DNA of 64,000 nucleotides from Saccharopolyspora_C sp040643635 (GTDB taxonomy: Bacteria; Actinomycetota; Actinomycetes; Mycobacteriales; Pseudonocardiaceae): the NCBI RefSeq assembly GCF_040643635.1, contig NZ_JBEYUS010000009.1, forward strand, positions 1-64,000, read 5' to 3'. The notes beneath the pieces were generated by a model, which was not told the origin of the DNA, made no database searches, and worked only from the letters and a program-made list of their open reading frames with translations. Every line of letters starts with the position of its first letter. Within the stretch, counting starts at the first letter, position 1. Of the stretch, positions 35,335 through 43,690 are shown one piece after another. The position numbers were made by a program, and so were the translations under genes.

Positions 35335-35601
35335 GTGCCACCCCCGCTGGCCGCGTACGCGGCCTTCACCTCGGAATTTACCGATGACTCCGCCGCGGTG
35401 GCCAGCTTATTCGCGAAATCGAGGGTGATGCGATCGGCGGTATGCAGTGGGATTCGATGTGGGAATGGCGAGTTGTGGTGATCTATTGCGAAGGCAACGC
35501 CGCGCGTGGACGTGATTCTCGGGGGGACAGTCCTGGTCCGGGAGGGCACGTTCCTCCCGGACGTCCACGTCGGGCGAGTCACCGCCTGCGGTTCCTGCCG
35601 A

Positions 35602-35973
35602 TCAAGCCTGGAAGGAGAGGTTCCGGGCGTAGGTGACGCGGTTGCCGAGGTCGGCCACGGCGAACGGCGAGTTCACCGGGATGTGCACCTGGTGCGCCAG
35701 CCCGGGCCCGTGCACGACCACCTGCACCCAGCCTTCGGTGCGGTCCTCCTTCGCGAGCAGGAACAGCAGGCCGAGCAGGCAGAAGAGCGCGAACACGATC
35801 GCGCAGACGATCGCCCAGGTCGGGATGCCCCGCGTCGTGCGGCTCAGGTCGGTGAACGACCACGTGGTGCCCCCGATCGGGAAGCGCCCGGCCGGGGTGA
35901 TCACTTCGTGCTGGGTGCAGGCGATGTCGCCGATGGTGACCAGGATCGGCGGCTGCGCGGGGTAGGGGTGCAC
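35602..35973 (-). CDS. Small membrane protein, unknown function
   Basis: A 123-residue protein: a short cytosolic N-terminus rich in proline, a beta-like segment (HEVITPAGRFPIGGTTWSFT), one strong membrane segment at about 53-75 (AIVCAIVFALFCLLGLLFLL), then an exterior domain (GWVQVVVHGPGLAHQVHIPV). The start is GTG. The codon use is typical and it lies in line with the DUF3040 gene, but I do not know its role. Confidence 0.65.
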   Translation of the reverse strand: MHPYPAQPPILVTIGDIACTQHEVITPAGRFPIGGTTWSFTDLSRTTRGIPTWAIVCAIVFALFCLLGLLFLLAKEDRTEGWVQVVVHGPGLAHQVHIPVNSPFAVADLGNRVTYARNLSFQA

Positions 35974-36028
35974 GGGAGGTGATCGTACGTCGCCGCCCGG
36001 TGCGGTTCAGGCGAATGCGATCACCCGC

Positions 36029-36286
36029 TCAATCGGACCAGACGTGCCAGCTGCGGGTGGTGAGCAGGAGCGCGGACAGCGTGGTGCACAGGGCGAAACC
36101 GGCGGCATCGTTGATCAGCAGGCAGGTCGCGGCGAGCAGCCCGGTCCCCGCGCCCAGCACCAGCCGCGCTCTGCCCGGGCCTGCCGGGTGCAGGTCGGCT
36201 TGGGAGAAGGTGGCGGCGAGCTCGGGGTCGTCGGCGGTGAGCCGGTTCTCGATCTCGGTGAGCCTGCGTTGCTCGTGTCGGTGCAT
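36029..36286 (-). CDS. DUF3040 family small membrane protein
   Basis: An 85-residue protein starting MHRHEQRRLTEIENRLTADD, the usual L..E.RRL..IE..L..DDP opening of DUF3040 proteins, then two membrane helices (RLVLGAGTGLLAATCLLIND, ALCTTLSALLLTTRSW). A strong GGGAGGAGG precedes the ATG at 36286, which fixes the start. DUF3040 proteins are widespread in actinomycetes with no known function. Confidence 0.8.
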   Translation of the reverse strand: MHRHEQRRLTEIENRLTADDPELAATFSQADLHPAGPGRARLVLGAGTGLLAATCLLINDAAGFALCTTLSALLLTTRSWHVWSD

Positions 36287-36555
36287 CGGCTCCTCCTCCC
36301 GGCTCGATGCGGGCGTGTGCCCGAGCGTGCCCGGACGCGGGCGCGCGGGTGAGAGGACAACGGCCCGCGTCGCCGGGACGAAAGGCCTGAGCGGGCCGCG
36401 GTGAACCGCGCCGTGCGCGCCAGGACCGGACCGAGCGCGACGGATTCCCTGCGCACCGAGACCGGCCGAGTGCGATGACCGTCCTGGGCGCGGCGTCCGA
36501 CCCGAGTACGGCGGCCGACTCGAGTGCGGTGGCTGATCTGGGCGCGACGTCCGCC

Positions 36556-36682
36556 CCGAGCGCGACGTCCGACTCGGGTGCGGCGGCCGTCCCGAGCGCG
36601 ACGTCCGACTCGGGTGCGGCGGCCGTCCCGAGCGCGACGTCCGACTCGGGTGCGGCGGCCATCCCGAGCGCGACGTCCGACC
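36556..36682. repeat. 36-bp minisatellite, about 3.5 units
   Basis: Units begin CCGAGCGCGACGTCCGACTC at 36556, 36592 and 36628, with a partial fourth at 36664. They lie in the 458-base gap 36287-36744, which has no gene I can support. The unit length is a multiple of three, so several frames stay open through it, but none has a start and ribosome binding site with a recognisable protein. Confidence 0.8.
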
Positions 36683-36744
36683 CGAGAACGACTCCGGCAC
36701 CGCGGCGCGGCCGTCCGAATCGGGCCGGACGGCCGCGCTCGCGA

Positions 36745-37842
36745 TCAGCCCTGCCGGATCGAGATGAACGGCTTGTGCATCCCGGGGTAGCGCCCGAAAC
36801 CGCCCGCGGTCAGCAGCCGCCCGTCGGCCAGTTCGGCGCCGGCCGCGGGCACTCCGGTCGGCGGCCCCAGTTCTTCGGTCCACCGCGCGCCGTCCCAGTG
36901 CAACAGGCGCTCGCCCAGCGACCACAGCTCACCGCCGGTGCGGACCAGGTCGCCGCGGCCGCCGGTGTCCTGCGGCGACTCGACCCTGCTCCACGCGGTG
37001 CCGTCCCAGTGCAGCAGCAGCGATTCGGCGACCAGCGCACCGCCGGAGGCGTCGTTGATGTCGCCGGTCGCCCACACGTCGTCGGCGGCGAGCGCCTGCA
37101 CCTGGGTGAGCGCCACCGACTCGTACTCGTCGAGCGGCACCTCCGGCACCGGGACCTCCGTCCACGCGGTGCCGTCCCAGTGCATCGCGAGGCCCTGCCC
37201 CCGGAAGCCGCTGCCGTTGCCGACGGCCCACAGGTCGTCGGGTGCGGTGCCGCCGATGTCGCTGAACGCCCAGTTGCCGTCCCGTTGCGGCACCGGCACG
37301 TCCTGCCAGGCCGCGCCGTCCCAGCGCTGCACCACGCCGCGCCCGGTCCCGGCGGAATCGTCGAAGGCGTGCCCGGCGATCCACACGTCCCGCGGCCCGA
37401 ACGCGGCGACGCTGCGCGTGCCGATGCGGTCGGCGACGGGGGCGTAGGGCACCTCGGTCCAGGTGTGGCCGTCCCAGTGCACCGAGGCCCCGAAGCCGTA
37501 CTTCGGGTGCACGCCGACCGCCCACACGTCGTCGGCGGCGACGACCGCGGCGTCCTCGATCCGGCCGACCTGCGGCACCGGAACCTCCCGCCAGCCCTGC
37601 TGATCGCGCAGGTAGGCGAGGCTGTTCTGCGCCGGGATCGCCCCGTTCGAGCCGCCGAACGCCCAGGTGGTGCCGTCGCCGTCCGCGGCGGCGGTGAGCT
37701 CCGCGAAGGTGTCCCGCGGCGGCAGCGGCTCGTCCACCCAGGTCGCCGCGAACGCCTGCGGCGCCGTCCCCACCAGCAGCGCGACCGCGGCCGCGCCGAT
37801 CCACGCCGCGCGGCGCGCGGCGGATTCCCCAGTAGTCCTCAT
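36745..37842 (-). CDS. Secreted beta-propeller-like protein
   Basis: A 365-residue precursor with a signal peptide (AAWIGAAAVALLVGTAPQAF, cleavage after AFA). The mature part consists of about six or seven repeats of roughly 50 residues built on DDVWAVG...HWDGTAWTEVPVP (for example VHWDGHTWTEVPYAP, QRWDGAAWQDVPVP, MHWDGTAWTEVPVP). This fits a single beta-propeller that packs aromatic WDG..W strands. Such secreted actinomycete proteins are of unknown function, and a polymer or cell-surface binding role is only a guess. It is probably monocistronic. Confidence 0.8.
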   Translation of the reverse strand: MRTTGESAARRAAWIGAAAVALLVGTAPQAFAATWVDEPLPPRDTFAELTAAADGDGTTWAFGGSNGAIPAQNSLAYLRDQQGWREVPVPQVGRIEDAAVVAADDVWAVGVHPKYGFGASVHWDGHTWTEVPYAPVADRIGTRSVAAFGPRDVWIAGHAFDDSAGTGRGVVQRWDGAAWQDVPVPQRDGNWAFSDIGGTAPDDLWAVGNGSGFRGQGLAMHWDGTAWTEVPVPEVPLDEYESVALTQVQALAADDVWATGDINDASGGALVAESLLLHWDGTAWSRVESPQDTGGRGDLVRTGGELWSLGERLLHWDGARWTEELGPPTGVPAAGAELADGRLLTAGGFGRYPGMHKPFISIRQG

Positions 37843-37890
37843 GCGTGGACCACGCCGGTACGGTCCGCGGGGTTGCCCAGGCCGGGCGAT

Positions 37891-37943
37891 CAGGTGAATG
37901 GCCCATCGGACCAGTGCTGTTGGTCGAGTGGGCCATTCACCTG
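37891..37943. repeat. CAGGTGA hairpin, dispersed copy
   Basis: CAGGTGAATGGCCCA (37891-37905) and TGGGCCATTCACCTG (37929-37943) are perfect 15-base inverted arms with a 23-base loop. The same design as the pair at 23363-23480. It lies between two minus-strand secreted-protein genes. Confidence 0.8.
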
Positions 37944-38000
37944 GTGCGTGCGGGCGGGCTCACCCGTGGCGCGGTCGGGAAGGCCCGCGTGGTCGCGCCG

Positions 38001-38339
38001 TCAGTCCACCTGCTCGCAGTCCTCGGCGACGGGCTGTTCGAAGCCGTCCGAGAACACCGCGGTGAGCTCCGCGCACACCTGCCCGGCGCCGGTCCGGTCG
38101 TGCACTTCGGTGTGCGGATTCAGCCGAGTGGGTCCGCGGTGCTCCCAGCCCGGCCCGGTCAGGGTGATGTACCCGGAGTAGATCTTTCCGTCGGCGAACA
38201 CGTCGTACCCGGCGGAATTCCCGACGACGGTGAGCTCCACCGCGTATCCGGAGTCGTCCGCGGAATCGGCGACGGCGTTTCCAAGGGGCAGCGCGGAGAA
38301 GGCGAGCGCGGCCAGTGCGATGGCGGTGGTGCGGCGCAT
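38001..38339 (-). CDS. Small secreted protein, unknown function
   Basis: A 112-residue precursor with a signal peptide (TAIALAALAFSALPLGNAVA, cleavage after AVA). The mature part is about 88 residues with two cysteines (GAGQVCAELTAVF, AEDCEQVD). It is acidic and probably beta-rich (YAVELTVVGNSAGYDVFADG). GAGGAA lies 5 bases before the ATG at 38339, and a longer frame to 38432 is rejected. No family recognised. Confidence 0.65.
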   Translation of the reverse strand: MRRTTAIALAALAFSALPLGNAVADSADDSGYAVELTVVGNSAGYDVFADGKIYSGYITLTGPGWEHRGPTRLNPHTEVHDRTGAGQVCAELTAVFSDGFEQPVAEDCEQVD

Positions 38340-38677
38340 GGAATTCCTCTTCCGGTGGTGGTGCGGCGCTCGCCGGGGATCGGCACCGGCGAGCGCGGGT
38401 GTGCCGCACCGCCGCGCCGGTGTGCGGAACACCGCAGGTGATCAGGGCTGTCGGCCGCCGGTGTGCCGACTCCGGCGGGAAGCAGTGCGCGGATCAGCGC
38501 ACGCGCGGGGCCGCGGAACTCGTGCTGCCGAAATCGCCTTCCGCGGACGTCGGCACGCGATTCCCCCTTCGTGTCGAACCATCGGACGTGCGGTTCCGAA
38601 ATTCGATTCATCCCGGTCCGCCGATCCGAATTCCCCAGTCATTTCGGCGCGATCGATGTTAGCAGCGACGTGCTTGT

Positions 38678-38711
38678 CCGATCAGGTGATGTGCATTCAT
38701 CACCTGATCGG
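38678..38711. repeat. Perfect 14-bp stem hairpin downstream of the P450 gene
   Basis: CCGATCAGGTGATG (38678-38691) and its exact complement (38698-38711) flank a 6-base loop, 58 bases past the P450 stop. It shares GATCAGGTGA with the hairpin at 37889-37943. It could be a terminator without a U-tract, or a regulator site. The rest of the 429-base gap 38340-38768 holds nothing I can name. Confidence 0.75.
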
Positions 38712-38768
38712 CCGTCCCGGGAACGGATCACGGCCGGGAGCCCGCGACTCCGGGCTCCCGGCCGCGGT

Positions 38769-39974
38769 TCAGCCGAGCACCACCGGCAGCGCCCGGAAGC
38801 CGTTCATGATCAGCCCGCGGCTGCGGCGCAGTTCGCTCCCGCCGACGGCGAGCCGGGCGTCCGGGAAGCGGCGGGTGATCTCCTGGAACGCCACCTCGCC
38901 CTCCAGCCGCGCGAGCGGCGCGCCGAGGCAGTGGTGCAGCCCGTGGCCGAACGCGAGGTGCCCGGACCGAGGCCGCTCCAGGTCCAGCTCGTCGGCCCGC
39001 TCGAACTGCTCGCCGTCCCGGTTCGCCGAGGACAGGTTGATCATGACGAGCTCGCCCGCCGGGATGGTCACGTCCTCGATCGTCACGTCCTCGGTGGTGA
39101 ACCGGTAGGTGGCCATCCGCAGCGGACCGTCGTAGCGCAGCACCTCCTCCACCGCGCCGGGCAGCAGTTCGGGCCGCTCGCGCAGCTCCGCCCACTTCGC
39201 CGGTTCGGCCAGCAGCCAGCGCAGCCCGTTGCCGACCAGGTTCACCGTCGTCTCGTGCCCGGCCACGATCAGCAGGAACGCGGTGGCGAGCAGTTCCTCC
39301 TCGGTGAGCCGGTCCTCCTCGGCGGAGGCGGTGGTCAGCGCCGAGAGCAGATCCGCGCCGGGTTCGGCGCGCTTCGCCGCGACCAGCTCGCGGAAGAACG
39401 CCGCCATCTCGCGGGACGCGTCCAGGCTCTCCCCCCGTTCCGCCGGGGTCAGCAGCGCGGCGGTCCAGTCGCGGAACCGGGAGCGATCGCCCTCCGGGAT
39501 GCCCATCAGCTCGCAGATCACCGTGATCGGCAGCGGGAACGCGAAGTGCTCGATCAGGTCGACCGGCTCGTCCCGCGGCAGCGCGTCGAGCAGCCCGGTG
39601 ACCAGCTCCACCACCCGCGGCCGCAGCGCCGCGATGCGGCGGACGGTGAAGTCCCGCGCCAGCAGCTTGCGCAGCCGGGTGTGGTCGGGCGGGTCGGAGT
39701 TGAGCATGTGCTTGGAGAACAGCCCGGACAGCTGATCGCCGAGCTCCGGGTTCCGCTTGCTGCGGATGACGTCGTTGAGGCGGTCCGAATCCTTGGCCAG
39801 CCGTGGATCGTTGAGCGCGGCGCGGGCGTCGGCGAATCGGCCGATCACCCAGATAGGGAGCCCGTCCCCGGGGATCGCGCGGTGCACGGGTGCCTGCTCG
39901 CGCAGGGCGCGCTCCACCTCGTCGGCCCGGTCCCAGTAGTCCTCGTCGAACAACGCGGTTCTGATGTCGGTCAC
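38769..39974 (-). CDS. Cytochrome P450
   Basis: A 401-residue bacterial P450. It has the I-helix oxygen site LIVAGHETTVN, the K-helix EEVLRYDGPLR (ExxR), the heme loop FGHGLHHCLGAPLAR with Cys349 as thiolate ligand, and the substrate region KHMLNSDPPDHTRLRKLLAR. Length and motifs fit the CYP105/CYP107 secondary metabolism groups, which hydroxylate or epoxidise with ferredoxin partners; no ferredoxin gene is beside it. It diverges from the aminodeoxychorismate synthase gene with a 92-base gap. Substrate unknown. Confidence 0.92.
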   Translation of the reverse strand: MTDIRTALFDEDYWDRADEVERALREQAPVHRAIPGDGLPIWVIGRFADARAALNDPRLAKDSDRLNDVIRSKRNPELGDQLSGLFSKHMLNSDPPDHTRLRKLLARDFTVRRIAALRPRVVELVTGLLDALPRDEPVDLIEHFAFPLPITVICELMGIPEGDRSRFRDWTAALLTPAERGESLDASREMAAFFRELVAAKRAEPGADLLSALTTASAEEDRLTEEELLATAFLLIVAGHETTVNLVGNGLRWLLAEPAKWAELRERPELLPGAVEEVLRYDGPLRMATYRFTTEDVTIEDVTIPAGELVMINLSSANRDGEQFERADELDLERPRSGHLAFGHGLHHCLGAPLARLEGEVAFQEITRRFPDARLAVGGSELRRSRGLIMNGFRALPVVLG

Positions 39975-40066
39975 CCGAACGAGTCTGCCCGTCGCGCTGT
40001 GCGACCGGCCACCGGATGATGTCGACGGCCCTCCGGCGGTGGACGTGTCCGGGGGAGTATGTCCCG

Positions 40067-42061
40067 GTGCGGACGCTGCTGATCGACAACCACGACTCGT
40101 ACACCTACAACCTGTTCCACCTGCTCACCGAGGTCAACGGGCGGGAACCGGAGGTGGTGGCGCACGACGCCGCCGAGGTGGGCGACCTCCGGTTGGAGGA
40201 GTTCGACGCGATCGTGCTGTCGCCGGGCGCGGGCGATCCGCGGCGGCCGCGGGACTTCGGGCTCTGCCGCGACGTGCTGTGCAAGGCGGAGCTGCCGATC
40301 CTGGGCGTGTGCCTCGGGCACCAGGGCATCGCGGTGTCCGAAGGCGCCGACGTGGTGCGCGCCCCGCAGGCCCGGCACGGGTTCCGCAGCCGCGTCGAGC
40401 ACCGCGGTGATCCGCTGTTCGCGGGGATGCCCGCCGAGTTCGCGGCCGTGCGCTACCACTCGCTGTGCGTGGCCGAGCCGCTGCCGCCGCAGCTCGAACC
40501 GCTGGCCTGGGCCGAGGACGGGGTGCTGATGGCGCTGCGGCACCGCACGCTGCCGCGCTGGGGCGTGCAGTTCCACCCCGAGTCGGTGGCCACCGAGCTC
40601 GGCGCCCGGCTGCTGGCCAACTTCCGCGACCTGGCGCGACCCGCGAGCTGCCCGCCCGCGCCCGCCCGCGCGACGGTCCGCCGCGCCGCGCCGGAGGTCG
40701 ACTACCGGGCGCACGTCCGCGAACTCCCCGCGGTCGACGCGGAGGCCGCGTTCGCCCGGCTGTTCGCCACGTCCCCGGACGCGTTCTGGCTGGACAGCGC
40801 GCAGGTGTTGCCGGGCACGTCCCGGTTCTCGTTCCTCGGCGACGGGTCGGGCCCGCTGGCCGAGACCGTCCGGCACCGCACCGGCGACGAGCCGTCGATC
40901 TTCGACCGGCTGGACGCGGAGCTGGCGCGGCGCCGGGTGCGGGCGCCGGAGCTGCCGTTCGACTTCGTCGGCGGCTACGTCGGCTACTTCGGGTACGAGC
41001 TGAAGGCCGAGTGCGGCGGCGACGCCCGGCACCGCGCGGACACGCCGGACGCCTGCTGGTTGTTCGCGGACCGGTTCCTCGCCGTGGACCACGAGCTCGG
41101 CCGCGCCCACCTCGTCGCGCTCAGCACCGGCGCAGGCACCGGGCGGGCCGCCGAGCGGTGGCTCGCGGACACCGCGACCGCGCTGGCCGAGCTGCCCGCC
41201 CCGCCCGACCCGCTCGCCGGGCACCGCGGCATCACCGACGCGCAGCCGCTGCTGGAGCGGTCCCGGGACGACTACCTGCGGGCCGTGGCCGAGTGCCGGG
41301 AGCAGCTGCTGGCGGGGGAGAGCTACGAGATCTGCCTGACCACCGGCGCCGCGCTGCCCGCCGACGGCGACGCGTTCGACGCTTACCGGCGGCTGCGCGC
41401 CCTGAACCCCGCGCCGTACGGGGCCTTCCTGCGCTGCGGCGACGTGGAGATCGCCGGGTCCTCGCCGGAGCGGTTCCTGAAGATCTCCGGCGGCACCGCC
41501 GAGGCCAAGCCGATCAAGGGCACCGCACCGCGCGGCGACACCCCGGAGCAGGACGCCGAGCTGCGCGCCGGGCTCGCGGCCGACCCGAAGTCCCGCGCCG
41601 AGAACCTCATGATCGTCGACCTGCTGCGCAACGATCTCGGACGGGTGTGCGCGCCGGGGTCGGTGCACGTGCCGGTGCTGATGGACGTGGAGAGCTACCG
41701 CACGGTCCACCAGCTGGTCTCCACGGTGCGCGGCGAGCTGCGGGACGGGCGCAGCGCGGTGGACTGCGTGCGCGCCTGCTTCCCCGCGGGTTCGATGACC
41801 GGCGCGCCCAAGCGCCGCACCATGGAGCTCATCGACGAGCTGGAGGACCGGGCGCGCGGGGTCTACTCCGGCGCCCTGGGCTACCTGAGCCTGACCGGGG
41901 ACGCCGACCTCTCGGTGGTCATCCGGACCGCGGTGCGCCACGGCGGGAGCTGGCGGATCGGCGCGGGCGGGGCGGTGGTGCTCGACTCGGACCCCGAAGC
42001 CGAGCACGCCGAGATGCTGCTGAAGGCGGCCGCCGCGGCCCGCTGCCTGCCCGAGCCGTGA
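40067..42061 (+). CDS. pabAB: Fused aminodeoxychorismate synthase (PabA-PabB)
   Basis: A 664-residue fusion. A class I glutamine amidotransferase at 1-195 (LLIDNHDSYTYN, SPGAGDP, GVCLGHQG with Cys82, WGVQFHPES) is joined to a chorismate-binding domain at about 215-660 (FDFVGGYVGYFGYELKAECG, PERFLKISGG, AKPIKGTAPRG, ENLMIVDLLRNDLG, GSMTGAPKRRTMELIDELE). PIKGT with lysine marks PabB rather than anthranilate synthase (PIAGT). It makes 4-amino-4-deoxychorismate, feeding p-aminobenzoate for folate or antibiotics. The fused form is typical of actinomycete antibiotic clusters but also serves as the folate enzyme. No lyase (PabC) is next to it. The GTG at 40067 follows GGGGGAG by 9 bases. Confidence 0.92.
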   Translation: MRTLLIDNHDSYTYNLFHLLTEVNGREPEVVAHDAAEVGDLRLEEFDAIVLSPGAGDPRRPRDFGLCRDVLCKAELPILGVCLGHQGIAVSEGADVVRAPQARHGFRSRVEHRGDPLFAGMPAEFAAVRYHSLCVAEPLPPQLEPLAWAEDGVLMALRHRTLPRWGVQFHPESVATELGARLLANFRDLARPASCPPAPARATVRRAAPEVDYRAHVRELPAVDAEAAFARLFATSPDAFWLDSAQVLPGTSRFSFLGDGSGPLAETVRHRTGDEPSIFDRLDAELARRRVRAPELPFDFVGGYVGYFGYELKAECGGDARHRADTPDACWLFADRFLAVDHELGRAHLVALSTGAGTGRAAERWLADTATALAELPAPPDPLAGHRGITDAQPLLERSRDDYLRAVAECREQLLAGESYEICLTTGAALPADGDAFDAYRRLRALNPAPYGAFLRCGDVEIAGSSPERFLKISGGTAEAKPIKGTAPRGDTPEQDAELRAGLAADPKSRAENLMIVDLLRNDLGRVCAPGSVHVPVLMDVESYRTVHQLVSTVRGELRDGRSAVDCVRACFPAGSMTGAPKRRTMELIDELEDRARGVYSGALGYLSLTGDADLSVVIRTAVRHGGSWRIGAGGAVVLDSDPEAEHAEMLLKAAAAARCLPEP

Positions 42062-42267
42062 CCGGCCGGCAGGTGCGGCCGTTCGGTCGAGGCGCCGCAC
42101 CGCCCGCCGAGGCACGCTGTGCGGGCACCCGGCGGTCGCCGAACCACCCGGAGGAGTGACTGTGCGTGGTCCATCCGCCGCACGGGGTGGAGGCGCACCC
42201 CGGAACCGTGCATGATCGATTGTCGCGCCCGGGAACGGGCAGGCCCGCGAATGGGAGGACGAGGGAC

Positions 42268-42858
42268 ATGGAGCGAGTGGTTCTGCTCGACGAGGGAGGT
42301 CGGGCCGCGGGCACCGCGGACAAGGCGACGGTGCACCACGAGGACACCCCGCTGCACCTGGCCTTCTCCTGCTACCTGTTCAACGAGCGCGGCGAGCTGA
42401 TGCTCACCCGCCGCGCGCTGGGCAAGCGCACCTGGCCCGGCGTGTGGACCAACACCTGCTGCGGGCACCCCGCGCCCGGCGAGACCCCGCACGACGCGGT
42501 GCTGCGCAGGCTCGGCGAGGAGCTCGGGCTGCACCTGGACCACATCGAGCTGGTGCTGCCCCGCTTCCGCTACCGCGCGGTGATGGGCAACGGCGTGGTG
42601 GAGAACGAGATGTGCCCGGTGTTCCGGGCGATCGCCGAGCCCGTGCCCGCGCCGAACCCCGCCGAGGTGGACGACACCCGCTGGGTGCCGTGGACCGGGC
42701 TCGTCGACGGCGTGCGGGACGGCAGCGCGGACATCTCGCCGTGGGCGGCGCTGCAGATCACCGAGCTCGCCGGGCTCGGCCCCGACCCGCTGGCCTGGCC
42801 GACCGGCGACGCGGCGGAGCTGCCGACCGCCGCCCGCGAGCCCATGAGCACCGCGTGA
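42268..42858 (+). CDS. idi: Isopentenyl-diphosphate delta-isomerase, type 1
   Basis: A 196-residue Nudix-fold isomerase: LHLAFSCYLFNERGELMLTR, KRTWPGVWTNTCCGHPAPGE (catalytic Cys65), RRLGEELGL metal motif and ENEMCPVFRA with catalytic Glu114. Lengths and spacings match E. coli Idi (182 residues; C67, E116). It interconverts IPP and DMAPP. The ATG at 42268 has GAGGGA just upstream; the frame extends to 42166 but lacks family sequence there. It stands next to a thioesterase and a PABA synthase gene, so it may serve a secondary pathway, but a housekeeping role is equally possible. Confidence 0.92.
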   Translation: MERVVLLDEGGRAAGTADKATVHHEDTPLHLAFSCYLFNERGELMLTRRALGKRTWPGVWTNTCCGHPAPGETPHDAVLRRLGEELGLHLDHIELVLPRFRYRAVMGNGVVENEMCPVFRAIAEPVPAPNPAEVDDTRWVPWTGLVDGVRDGSADISPWAALQITELAGLGPDPLAWPTGDAAELPTAAREPMSTA

Positions 42859-42923
42859 TCGCCGACCGCGACCGCCCGGTTGGTAGCGTCGCCGCCGCAC
42901 CCTGTGAACGCGCGGAGGATTCG

Positions 42924-43673
42924 ATGACCGGGAGCAAGACGGACACCGCCAAGTGGATCCGGCGGTTCCAGCCCGCCCCGGAGGCGACCGCGCGGCTGGT
43001 GTGCTTCCCGCACGCGGGCGGCGCCGCCTCCTACTACTTCTCGGTGGCGAAGCGGCTGGCACCGGCGATCGAGGTGCTCGCCGTGCAGTACCCGGGCAGG
43101 CAGGACCGCCGCACCGAGCCGTGCGCGGAGAGCGTGCAGGAACTGGCCGAGCAGGTGTTCGCGCAGCTCGAACCGTGGCGCGCGGAGCCGCTCGCGCTGT
43201 TCGGGCACAGCATGGGCGCCAGCGTGGCCTTCGAGGTCGCCCGGCTGCTGGAGGCGTCGGGCGTGCAGCCGCGCGCGCTGTTCGCCTCCGGCCGCACCGC
43301 GCCGGCCCGCACCCGCGACGAAGGCGTGCACGCGCTGCCGGACGACGAGTTCCTGCAGGCGCTGCGGGAACTGGACGGCACCGAGTCGGCGGCGCTGGAG
43401 AGCCAGGAACTGATGCGGCTCGCGCTGCCCGCGCTGCGCGCCGACTACCGGATCGCCGAGACCTACGCGTACCGGCCGGGACCGCCGCTGCACTGCCCGC
43501 TGCACGTGCTGCTCGGCGTCGACGACCCGAAGGTCTCCGAGAACGAGGCCCGCGACTGGGTCGCGCACACCTCCGGCGGGTTCCGCTTCCACCCGTTCCC
43601 CGGCGGGCACTTCTACCTCAACGCCGAGTCCGACGGTGTGCTGCGCCTGATCCGGGAGCAGCTCGCCCGGTGA
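42924..43673 (+). CDS. Type II thioesterase (alpha/beta hydrolase)
   Basis: A 249-residue thioesterase of the TEII family found with PKS/NRPS systems: LVCFPHAGGAASYYFSVAKR, VQYPGRQDRR, nucleophile elbow LFGHSMGASVAFE (Ser96), and C-terminal His in FPGGHFYLN. Such enzymes remove stalled acyl groups from carrier proteins. GGAGG lies before the ATG at 42924. It follows idi by 65 bases, probably in one transcript, and converges on a LAL gene 17 bases away. No PKS or NRPS gene is in the window, so its partner is elsewhere or lost. Confidence 0.9.
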   Translation: MTGSKTDTAKWIRRFQPAPEATARLVCFPHAGGAASYYFSVAKRLAPAIEVLAVQYPGRQDRRTEPCAESVQELAEQVFAQLEPWRAEPLALFGHSMGASVAFEVARLLEASGVQPRALFASGRTAPARTRDEGVHALPDDEFLQALRELDGTESAALESQELMRLALPALRADYRIAETYAYRPGPPLHCPLHVLLGVDDPKVSENEARDWVAHTSGGFRFHPFPGGHFYLNAESDGVLRLIREQLAR

Positions 43674-43690
43674 TCGGGCGCCCGCGCTGA

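Noticed and set aside
36475..38181. Long plus-strand frame through the minisatellite and antisense to the beta-propeller gene
   Set aside because: The minus-strand gene has a signal peptide and clear WDG repeats; the plus frame is low complexity, and its openness comes from GC bias and the 36-base repeat.
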